Shown here piece after piece: positions 1 to 6,819 of a DNA stretch of 21,289 nucleotides. The stretch comes from RGIG1828 sp045541875. Its GTDB lineage: Bacteria > Bacillota > Clostridia > UMGS1810. The stretch covers positions 1 to 21,289 of the forward strand of contig JAZQJX010000073.1 in assembly GCA_045541875.1 (NCBI GenBank). Direction: 5' to 3'. The position numbers were made by a program, and so were the translations under genes. The notes beneath the pieces were generated by a model. That model saw nothing but the letters and a program-made list of their open reading frames with translations. It did no database searches and had not been told where the DNA came from. Numbering within the stretch: the stretch's first letter is position 1; each line of letters starts with the position of its first letter.

Positions 1-2
1 TA

Positions 3-500
3 GTGTTTTACTCGGCACTTGCTTTTGGAATTGGCACATTTGTAGATTTCAAAAGCCTTACTAAGCTTCGGGCCTGGGCTAAATGTCTGGTTGTGATACT
101 GCATATAGTAACAGGTATCTTTTTTATTTTACTAAACAAAATTGAAGCTCCATTCATAAAGGAAATAATGATACTGTTTGGAATATATTCAAGTATTATG
201 TTTATTTCTCTGCTCCAATGCTGTAAAACTGTTACTCGTTTTCTCGATTTTGTAAATAAGTATTCTTTTCAAATTTACTTATTACACACCATATTTACTG
301 CCGGAATAAGAATAATCTTGCTTCGTATGAATATAGGCCAGTGGTGGATTCACGTTCTTTTAGGAACTGCTTGCGGATTGGTGTTTTCGGTGTTAGCGGC
401 AGTAATTTCAAAGAAAGTAAAATTTTTGAATTTCCTCTTTTTTCCTGCTAAAGCATATGCATTGAAGAAAGAATTGCATAGAAATAGCAAATCGCAATAA
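3..500 (+). CDS. Acyltransferase-3 family membrane protein, C-terminal part (truncated by window edge)
   Basis: The frame is open to the left edge, so only the last 165 or so residues are visible and the GTG at position 3 should not be read as a start. The visible part is strongly hydrophobic, with about four or five membrane segments near residues 1-12, 25-45, 51-73, 86-106 and 112-136, then a short basic tail. The segment around residues 83-100 (NKYSFQIYLLHTIF) is typical of the late helices of acyltransferase-3 (OafA/NodX/YiaH type) proteins, which transfer acyl groups, often acetyl or succinyl, to surface or exported sugars. The catalytic histidine and arginine of the family lie in the missing N-terminal part, so activity cannot be judged. 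No clear terminator follows it. Confidence 0.6.
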   Translation: MFYSALAFGIGTFVDFKSLTKLRAWAKCLVVILHIVTGIFFILLNKIEAPFIKEIMILFGIYSSIMFISLLQCCKTVTRFLDFVNKYSFQIYLLHTIFTAGIRIILLRMNIGQWWIHVLLGTACGLVFSVLAAVISKKVKFLNFLFFPAKAYALKKELHRNSKSQ

Positions 501-676
501 AAGATTATTACTAAAATACAAGAACTTTTTCTTTCATGTTAACAGAAGGCATTTAGAAGAACAGATTATTAAAAAAACAATTAACACAGAAGGGAACGAT
601 GAGTTGTATCTAAACTTTATATTCTTTGTTGAAAAGGTACTGAATAATGTAGAAGATAAAGGAGACAAACATAATC

Positions 677-2089
677 ATGAAGAGATTAATATTATTAACA
701 GTAGTAGTATTTACAGTATTATGTAGTATGAATTTTAGTGTTAGCGCAGATAGCAGTACGGTTTTAGCAACAATTCCTGACTACCAGATTGTTATAGATG
801 ATTCGTCTGTATACTATTCAGACTCTATGTATCCCTTTTTGAATTATAAAGGAATAACATATCTCCCTATGACATATGAATATGCACGGGCAATGAATCT
901 TACCACCGGGTGGCTTGAAGGTACAGCATTTATGGTGGCTTATAACCCGTGTGATGATGAGTTGCCTGTATATGAAACAACCACTAATCAGAAGTATAAT
1001 TATGCACTTGTTCCGACAGACTATGATGTTTACGTAAATGGGAAAAAGAGTAATAACGCTTCGCAAGAGTATCCGCTAATTAATTTTCGTGGTGTAACCT
1101 ATTTTCCTCTCACATGGGAGTATGCAGTCGAGAATTTCGGTTGGCATATAAGTTTTGAAAATAACACTTTCAAGATTTACACAGAAAATAATACTGCCGA
1201 CAGGTGGTCAGTTGAAGAAAAAAGGAAAAACGATGCTGTATTGAGTTTTTATTATGGAAAAGAAATACCTTTGGATGATGGAAATATTAACCATGACTGG
1301 ATAACCGAGTATTATAGTTTAGACTATAATACGGGTAATCTCATACAACTTTATGATTACACTCAAAAAGAGTCACATAATCAAAACAATACACAATTTG
1401 ATGTTACGGTAGATGACGGATATGTGTATTATAACGGTCAAAAACTTGATGACATTTATGTTACAGAAGCATCAAAAGATTATGTAAAACCGGATGATGT
1501 TATTGAATCAGAATATGACGTATCTGCGTTTACATCTGACCTATATACTCCTCTTGAAGTTGTAGATGTCAGGGTATATACATATAATTACGGCGAAAAT
1601 TCCAATTGGGGCAGGAAAGAAAATTACACGTATATTAAAACAAATAATGGTCTGATATCTCTTGGACTTTACAAAACTGTGGAGAACGTCTATGAATTAG
1701 ATGGTAACATATATTTTAATACTGTTGATTATGGTCAGACTATATTCAGACACTATCTGCAAAACAAAAAAATGTGGAAACTGTCAAAAGACGGTCAACT
1801 TACAGAGATTAGTTATGTTGATTACAATTCAATAAAAATAATCGGCAAAGCAAATGAAAAACTCTATCTGAAATGTATGTGGTCGCCTGAGAATCATATG
1901 GAAGACGCACCATTTTCCGTAAGCCTTGTAAATGATGGATATTATACCTTTGATGGTGAGGGGATAAGATTTATTTCACCATACATTTATTCTGATTTTG
2001 ATATAGTGACAAATGACGGAAATATATTTGCGGTTAATAATGTACTTGATAAAATAATTAAATGTGAAATTAATCCTGAGTATTATTAA
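677..2089 (+). CDS. Secreted protein with two copper-amine-oxidase-N-like modules and a beta-rich C-terminal region
   Basis: The protein is 470 residues long. Residues 1-24 form a clear signal peptide: Lys-Arg start, hydrophobic core, and a signal-peptidase I site after SVSA. The Cys at residue 16 lacks a lipobox context, so it is probably not a lipoprotein. Two similar modules follow, about residues 36-90 and 115-172. Each has a short beta segment, then YPF/YPL-x-N-Y/F-K/R-G-I/V-TY-L/F-P, a helix containing EYA, and a closing strand, the pattern of the copper amine oxidase N-terminal (stalk) domain common in secreted Firmicutes proteins. The remaining 300 or so residues are rich in Tyr, Asp and Asn in short beta-like repeats and resemble DUF5050-type or propeller-like regions; I cannot assign a function. 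AAAGGAGAC at about 656-664 precedes the ATG. Probably a cell-surface or extracellular binding protein. Confidence 0.75.
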   Translation: MKRLILLTVVVFTVLCSMNFSVSADSSTVLATIPDYQIVIDDSSVYYSDSMYPFLNYKGITYLPMTYEYARAMNLTTGWLEGTAFMVAYNPCDDELPVYETTTNQKYNYALVPTDYDVYVNGKKSNNASQEYPLINFRGVTYFPLTWEYAVENFGWHISFENNTFKIYTENNTADRWSVEEKRKNDAVLSFYYGKEIPLDDGNINHDWITEYYSLDYNTGNLIQLYDYTQKESHNQNNTQFDVTVDDGYVYYNGQKLDDIYVTEASKDYVKPDDVIESEYDVSAFTSDLYTPLEVVDVRVYTYNYGENSNWGRKENYTYIKTNNGLISLGLYKTVENVYELDGNIYFNTVDYGQTIFRHYLQNKKMWKLSKDGQLTEISYVDYNSIKIIGKANEKLYLKCMWSPENHMEDAPFSVSLVNDGYYTFDGEGIRFISPYIYSDFDIVTNDGNIFAVNNVLDKIIKCEINPEYY

Positions 2090-2124
2090 TGTGGCAAATT
2101 TCAATCTTAGCATGAGGTGAAAAA

Positions 2125-2325
2125 ATGGAAAAACTAATAAAAAGAATCAATGAGCTTGCAAAAAAGTCCAGAGAAGAAGGATTAAGCGATAAGGAAAAAG
2201 AAGAGCAGGCAACGCTTCGTCGTGAATATATAAACAAATTCAGACAAGGTATGGAAAACACTTTGAGTAATGTTTACATCATGGACGAAAACGGTAACAA
2301 AAGAAAAGTTGAAAAGAAAAACTGA
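2125..2325 (+). CDS. DUF896 / YnzC-type small protein
   Basis: This is a 66-residue protein. Its first half forms a charged helical hairpin (roughly residues 1-24 and 27-43) carrying the family-typical sequence KRINELAKKSREEGLS, followed by KEEQATLRREYI and a short tail with VYIMDENG. It matches the DUF896 (UPF0291, B. subtilis YnzC) family in length and pattern. The family is cytoplasmic and common in Firmicutes, with no well-established biochemical role. AGGTGA at about 2114-2119 supports the ATG start. It lies 35 bases after the secreted protein and converges on the MFS transporter with only 30 bases between the stops and no obvious terminator in the gap. Confidence 0.88.
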   Translation: MEKLIKRINELAKKSREEGLSDKEKEEQATLRREYINKFRQGMENTLSNVYIMDENGNKRKVEKKN

Positions 2326-2355
2326 AAAACAATTGTATTTAAACCTCAAAGCAAA

Positions 2356-3645
2356 TTAATTTTTCGGTGTATTCTCAATGATTATTCTGTCTCGTTTGGC
2401 AGCATTTAGAACATATTGCATTGAAACAGCAACAAAAACAAGCACAACACCGAAAATTAAAAATGCAAGATTGTAATTTCCGAATATGTCAAAACAAATG
2501 TTTCCAAATGGTGAGCCTATTGCAAATCCGGCAGAGCTTGCCGATGAAAAAACACCAACAAATTTTTCATATTCTTTGTTGCCGAAAAGTTCAAGAGCGA
2601 AAAGCGGCAGCATAACTGTTTCAAGCGGAAGAGCCACAGAAGAAAATATGGTTCTTACAAGTGCAATGAAATGACCAATAGGTGTGTTGGTGATAAAAAT
2701 AAGCCCTATAGTGGATATAAATGCAGAAAACAAACATATATTCACGGAAAGTCGAAGACCGAGTCTGTCATACATGAAACCTGTAGAAAATTTTGATATA
2801 GTCAGTAATATACTGCTAATACTTGATATGGTTGCGACAAATCCCACATCAAGCCCCATATCATACATATGCGGAAAACTGATTCCACTAAGTCCCTGCA
2901 GTGCAACACCAATAAAAAACATGTTAATAAGAACAAGGTAAAAGTATGGTTTTTTAGTGGCTGATGAAAATTTCATTCCAACCCAACCTGCACCTTTTGC
3001 CTTTCGTTTTTTTGCAGTTATAACAGTTCTTTCATCTGTTCCTTTTGGATTTTCACGGTATAATAAAATTATCAGAAGCAAAACAACTGCAAGGACTATT
3101 GCAACCATTTGGTATGATGATCGATATCCAAAGGGATTGTTTTCCTGAAAAATAATCGGAGTTATAATTTGAACTGCAATTGCTCCGCCAATTCCGTTTG
3201 CTGCAAGAATGGCCCCGGTTATCGTTCCTTTGTTGGATTTACACCATTTGTTGACTATTGTACTTGCCATAGGTGTTCCTGTCCAGGAGATTCCTGTTCC
3301 GAGAAAGAGACTGCCAAGGTAGAATGTATATAGGTTTGTTGCAAATGAATTAATAATGGCGAAAAAGATTAAGCATGTAAATCCGGCACAAATAAGCTTT
3401 TTTGTGCCAAATCTGTACACAAGCTTTCCGAAAAACAGATTTACAATTGTAGTTGTGAAAAAACGTATTGTATTGGTAAGTGAAAATGCCCCTCGCGGAA
3501 TCTTCAAAGCATCGGTAATTGCTGTCAGATAAAGATTTCTTCCGCTGCTGCAAAGTCCGAGGCTTGTTGCAACCATTAAAAAACTTATTCCGACAATCAC
3601 CCATGTATAATTTATGTTGAATTTTTTAACGCAGGTTTTTTCCAT
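2356..3645 (-). CDS. MFS transporter (12 membrane segments), substrate unknown
   Basis: The protein is 429 residues from the chosen start. The frame is open a further 38 codons upstream, but AAAGGA sits about 11 bases before the ATG at 3645, and conserved MFS sequence begins just after it, so the shorter form is preferred. Hydrophobic segments cover the whole length, with a basic central loop at about residues 200-232. MFS motif A is visible in both halves: GKLVYRFGTKK at 73-83 and GFMYDRLGLRL at 289-299. The GTGISWTGTP and ANGIGGAI segments resemble the organic-anion/OFA-like branch. It would move a small solute across the cytoplasmic membrane. It is divergent from an AraC-type regulator, the usual arrangement for an inducible uptake gene. 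No sugar-specific signature was recognised. Confidence 0.85.
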   Translation of the reverse strand: MEKTCVKKFNINYTWVIVGISFLMVATSLGLCSSGRNLYLTAITDALKIPRGAFSLTNTIRFFTTTIVNLFFGKLVYRFGTKKLICAGFTCLIFFAIINSFATNLYTFYLGSLFLGTGISWTGTPMASTIVNKWCKSNKGTITGAILAANGIGGAIAVQIITPIIFQENNPFGYRSSYQMVAIVLAVVLLLIILLYRENPKGTDERTVITAKKRKAKGAGWVGMKFSSATKKPYFYLVLINMFFIGVALQGLSGISFPHMYDMGLDVGFVATISSISSILLTISKFSTGFMYDRLGLRLSVNICLFSAFISTIGLIFITNTPIGHFIALVRTIFSSVALPLETVMLPLFALELFGNKEYEKFVGVFSSASSAGFAIGSPFGNICFDIFGNYNLAFLIFGVVLVFVAVSMQYVLNAAKRDRIIIENTPKN

Positions 3646-3676
3646 TTGTTTCACATTCCTTTCATAAATCATAATT

Positions 3677-3759
3677 ATGATATAAATGATATAACAAATC
3701 AGAAGTTGTTGTAAATAGAAATAATGATATAATATGGAATTTTTGAAACAAAATTTCAA
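3677..3759. promoter_or_regulatory. Candidate operator region between MFS and araC-type genes
   Basis: The divergent intergenic region holds three copies of ATGATATAA, at 3677-3685, 3686-3694 (directly abutting) and 3724-3732. It also holds a perfect dyad TTGAAA-5-TTTCAA at 3743-3759. Direct repeats are the usual form of AraC-family operators. The region is AT-rich, so chance repetition is possible. Confidence 0.35.
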
Positions 3760-3768
3760 TATTAAATC

Positions 3769-3797
3769 TTGCCCTTGAATTTGTAATGTGGTAGAAT
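3769..3797 (+). promoter_or_regulatory. Candidate sigma-A promoter of the araC-deacetylase-cca unit
   Basis: TTGCCC (3769-3774) and TAGAAT (3792-3797) are separated by exactly 17 bases, with an extended -10 TG at 3789-3790. Transcription would start near 3804, about 27 bases before the preferred regulator start. Confidence 0.55.
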
Positions 3798-3830
3798 AAT
3801 TGTAAGTTCACTATAAAGATGGGTGTTATA

Positions 3831-4589
3831 ATGCTTGATGATATGGAAAATTTGAAAATTTTATCCGTTTTTCATAAAAAAAGTAAACCTTTCGGCGATG
3901 TTAAGTCAAAAAGTGTTAGTTGCTTTGCTGTAAGGGTAAGCGGAACAATGAGATATATTTTTGGCGACAAAGAATTTGTTGTGAATCCGGGTGAGATGAT
4001 TTTTCTGAAAAAAGGAAGTTGCTACAAATATAAGGCAGAGACAGAAGAGGACTCATTGGTTACAATAATAAATCTTGAAGGGGTTTATGACGACATAGAG
4101 CCAAATGTATATTCTGTTAAAGATTTTTATGATATTGATTATATCATGTATCATATGGCGGATATGTGGGTATTTGGAAATCATAGCCAAAGATATCAAT
4201 GTTTGTCTGCATTGTATGGGTTGCTTTCGTTTGTGTCAGCAAAGTATTTGCAGGAATATCATATAAAAACGAAAGTCGGTATTATTGCCCCTGCTGTGTC
4301 ATATCTTAAGAAAAATATTTATAATTGTGATCTTCAAATTGATAATCTGCACCTTCTATGCGGAATTTCACATACATATTTTAGACGGTTATTTATTTCG
4401 AAATATGGTACAACCCCTAAAAAATATGTTCTCAACAAAAGACTCAAATACGCCAGAACCATAATTGAAAGCGAAGAATCCATTTCTGTTAGGGAACTTG
4501 CTCAAATGGCAGGTTATAGGGATGCTCTGTATTTTGGAAAAGTTTTTAAAAAACATTACGGAGTGTCGCCCTCAAATATGAACAAATAA
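3831..4589 (+). CDS. AraC-family transcriptional regulator with N-terminal cupin domain
   Basis: The protein is 252 residues from the ATG at 3831. Another ATG four codons upstream (3819) lacks a ribosome binding site, while GGGTG lies just before 3831. Residues 25-85 form a cupin-type sensor domain (GTMRYIFGDKEFVVNPGEMIFLKKG). Residues 148-250 carry the two helix-turn-helix motifs of the family: the first near 169-190 (IDNLHLLCGISHTYFRRLF), the second near 218-241, ending in the typical YFGKVFKKHYGVSPS. It probably senses a sugar or related metabolite and controls the divergent MFS gene and/or the downstream deacetylase, which follows after 46 bases with no terminator. The effector cannot be told from sequence. 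Confidence 0.9.
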   Translation: MLDDMENLKILSVFHKKSKPFGDVKSKSVSCFAVRVSGTMRYIFGDKEFVVNPGEMIFLKKGSCYKYKAETEEDSLVTIINLEGVYDDIEPNVYSVKDFYDIDYIMYHMADMWVFGNHSQRYQCLSALYGLLSFVSAKYLQEYHIKTKVGIIAPAVSYLKKNIYNCDLQIDNLHLLCGISHTYFRRLFISKYGTTPKKYVLNKRLKYARTIIESEESISVRELAQMAGYRDALYFGKVFKKHYGVSPSNMNK

Positions 4590-4635
4590 TATGTAAAATG
4601 AAAAAATATAATCAAAATATGTGGAGGAAAAAGCC

Positions 4636-5454
4636 ATGAGATTTTTTATGAATTACCCCGGAAATAAAACAAAAGCCCTGACACTTAGTTATGATGACGG
4701 AGTGATTCAGGACAAAAGGTTTATTGAAATCATAGATAAATATGGTCTTAAAGCAACATTTAACATTAGTTCCGGACTTTTCAGCGAAAATGACGTTAGT
4801 GAAAAGGGCAGAATGAGCCTTAATCAGTGCATTGAATTATATGCTGATTCAAATCATGAAGTTGCAACCCACGGTCACACTCACATGGCATATGATATGG
4901 CACCCATTTCTGTTACAGCGTATGAGATAATGAAAGACAGGGAAGAACTTGAAAGAATTTTCAAAAAAATGGTGAGAGGCGGAGCATATCCTTACGGCAC
5001 ATATAACGACGAATCAATTGATGCTCTGAAATCTGCAGGTGTTGTATATTGCCGTACAACGAAAGCAACACATTCCTGTTCCATTCCAAAAAACTGGCTC
5101 AAACTTCATCCAACTTGCCATCATAATGACGAAAAACTTTTTGAACTCACAGAGAATTTTGTTAAATCAAATCCATATTACCCTCAACTCCTCTATGTAT
5201 GGGGACACACCTATGAATTTGACAATGATAATAATTGGGACAGAATTGAAAAATTCTGTGAAATAGCAGGTAGAAAAGATGATATATGGTATTGCACCAA
5301 TATGGAAGTTTACGAATATGTAGAAGCCTATAAATCTCTCATATTTTCAGCCAACAGTAAAACCATATATAACCCCACACTTAAAAAACTGTGGTTTAAG
5401 TGTAATGATGAATCTTATTCTATAGAAAGCGGAGAAACGATTGTATTGAAATGA
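4636..5454 (+). CDS. Polysaccharide deacetylase-like (CE4/NodB fold) hydrolase
   Basis: The protein is 272 residues from the ATG at 4636, which has GGAGGA 7-8 bases upstream; the in-frame GTG at 4621 is rejected because it precedes that site. All CE4 landmarks are present: the Asp-Asp of motif 1 in LSYDDG (residues 20-21), the metal histidines of motif 2 in THGHTH (79 and 83), a motif-3 variant RGGAYPYG (114-121) and a late His in VWGHTYEFD (191). The family removes N- or O-acetyl groups from sugars in a metal-dependent way. No signal peptide or membrane segment is present, so it is probably cytoplasmic, unlike peptidoglycan or chitin deacetylases, and may act on an imported oligosaccharide. 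It is transcribed with the upstream AraC regulator and overlaps cca downstream. Confidence 0.85.
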   Translation: MRFFMNYPGNKTKALTLSYDDGVIQDKRFIEIIDKYGLKATFNISSGLFSENDVSEKGRMSLNQCIELYADSNHEVATHGHTHMAYDMAPISVTAYEIMKDREELERIFKKMVRGGAYPYGTYNDESIDALKSAGVVYCRTTKATHSCSIPKNWLKLHPTCHHNDEKLFELTENFVKSNPYYPQLLYVWGHTYEFDNDNNWDRIEKFCEIAGRKDDIWYCTNMEVYEYVEAYKSLIFSANSKTIYNPTLKKLWFKCNDESYSIESGETIVLK

Positions 5455-6653
5455 TGAAAATACCCGATCATATTCTTAAAGTTTTAAATGTACTTGAAAA
5501 TAACGGCTTTGAAGGCTACCTTGTGGGTGGCTGTGTTCGTGATGCAAAAATGGGCATTGAACCTCATGATTTTGACCTTACAACCAATGCAACACCCTAT
5601 GAAATGCTTGATATCTTTAAAGATTACAGAATAATAGAAACAGGATTGAAACACGGAACAGTAACAGTTGTATCTGATGGTGAAAATGTTGAAATAACAA
5701 CCTACAGAATAGATGGTGAATATCTTGACAACAGACGACCGGAAGAGGTATATTTTACCCGTAATTTAAAAGAAGATCTTTCGAGACGCGACTTTACTGT
5801 AAATGCCTTTGCCTATAGTCCGTCAAAAGGCTTTGTGGATATGTTTGGTGGGGAAGATGACCTTAAAAACAAAATAATACGCTGCGTGGGAGAGGCAGAC
5901 AAAAGGTTTAATGAAGACGGTCTCAGAATTATGAGAGCATTGCGTTTTGCATCATGCCTTGGTTTTCGTATCGAAAACGATACTTCGGAAAGCATTTTTA
6001 AAAGTAAGTATCTTCTGAAAAACATATCTGTAGAAAGGATATATTCAGAATTCAAAAGACTTGTTTGCGGTGTTGATGCAGGAAAGATTATAAAGAATTA
6101 TGTTGAAGTATTCGCAGCAGCAAATGAGAGAATAAATGATTGCGCAGATTTGTTTGCCGAAAATGCCAAAAAGATTCATAAAATTAAAACAGGCTACCTC
6201 ACGAGAATCGCTGCACTTTTTTACAGATCGGAAAAAGACCTTGCCAAAAAGTTCATGAGGGATATGAAAGCAGACAATTATGCTATAGATTTTGTTTCAG
6301 ATCTTCATCGGCTCTCTTTTTGTAAAATAGATGCAGATAAAATTTCAATAAGAAGACTCATGGGTGATTTTGAAGATGAATTCATTCTTTCACTTGCTGA
6401 TCTTAAAGGAATTTTTGATTCTGATTTTAACCGCGACAGTTTTGTGAAAGAGTATAAAACCCAGAAAGGTCTTAACCCTTGTGTAAAACTCAGTCAGTTA
6501 AAAGTTACAGGACAGGATATAATTTCTTTCGGAATAGAAAAAGGCCCCATGGTAGGGAAGGTTATGAATGATGTTTTGAATGTCGTAATTGAAGAGCGCT
6601 GTGCCAATGACTATGAGTCAATAAAGAGTTTTATATTTGATAAGTATATGTAA
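5451..6653 (+). CDS. cca: CCA tRNA nucleotidyltransferase (class II)
   Basis: The protein is 400 residues long. It adds or repairs the 3'-terminal CCA of tRNAs in the cytoplasm. The nucleotidyltransferase head is clear: LVGGCVRD at 24-31, the metal-binding DFD at 40-42, RRDFTVNA at 112-119 and the neck signature EDGLRIMRALRF at 155-166. The C-terminal half is helical, and I see no HD phosphohydrolase domain. The ATG at 5451 overlaps the deacetylase stop (ATGATGA), and a second ATG follows at 5454, so translation is probably coupled to the gene before. Whether it adds all three bases or only some cannot be decided by eye. A housekeeping gene in an AraC-led unit is unusual. Confidence 0.95.
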   Translation: MMKIPDHILKVLNVLENNGFEGYLVGGCVRDAKMGIEPHDFDLTTNATPYEMLDIFKDYRIIETGLKHGTVTVVSDGENVEITTYRIDGEYLDNRRPEEVYFTRNLKEDLSRRDFTVNAFAYSPSKGFVDMFGGEDDLKNKIIRCVGEADKRFNEDGLRIMRALRFASCLGFRIENDTSESIFKSKYLLKNISVERIYSEFKRLVCGVDAGKIIKNYVEVFAAANERINDCADLFAENAKKIHKIKTGYLTRIAALFYRSEKDLAKKFMRDMKADNYAIDFVSDLHRLSFCKIDADKISIRRLMGDFEDEFILSLADLKGIFDSDFNRDSFVKEYKTQKGLNPCVKLSQLKVTGQDIISFGIEKGPMVGKVMNDVLNVVIEERCANDYESIKSFIFDKYM

Positions 6654-6717
6654 AAAAGATTTTCAATTATCACCCCTCTGCCCCCAATCCTTTAGGGCAA
6701 GAAGGAAATCTTTTTTG
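6652..6717 (+). terminator. Probable intrinsic terminator of the cca unit
   Basis: An 11-bp stem pairs 6652-6662 (A-run then GATTT) with 6706-6716 (AAATC then six T). It encloses a smaller TGCCC/GGGCA stem at 6679-6683/6695-6699. The T-run is part of the outer stem. It starts inside the cca stop codon. Confidence 0.5.
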
Positions 6718-6763
6718 AGACAAGCAAAATTACGCACTCAATGCGCGTAATTTCCTATACAGT

Positions 6764-6806
6764 AAAAACCGGTATATTAACTGCACTCACAGTTAATATA
6801 CCGGTT
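6764..6806 (-). terminator. Strong bidirectional-type terminator hairpin, best for the minus-strand sulfatase-fold gene
   Basis: A perfect 17-bp stem pairs 6767-6783 with 6790-6806 around a 6-base loop. On the minus strand it is followed by T residues. It lies 13 bases beyond the stop of the LTA-synthase-like gene. On the plus strand the tail is only CCTTTATT, a weaker signal. Confidence 0.75.
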
Positions 6807-6819
6807 CCTTTATTAATGT

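Noticed and set aside
501..676. Promoter or terminator between the first two genes
   Set aside because: Several loose TTGAAA- and TAATGT-like matches exist, but none has acceptable spacing, and no hairpin with a T-run was found.
3646..3759. 38-residue N-terminal extension of the MFS transporter
   Set aside because: It is low-complexity AT-rich intergenic DNA read as Tyr/Ile-rich sequence; the ribosome site and family similarity support the start at 3645.
6727..6753. 9-bp perfect hairpin as a terminator
   Set aside because: Neither strand has a convincing T-run after it, so it is kept only as part of a finding.
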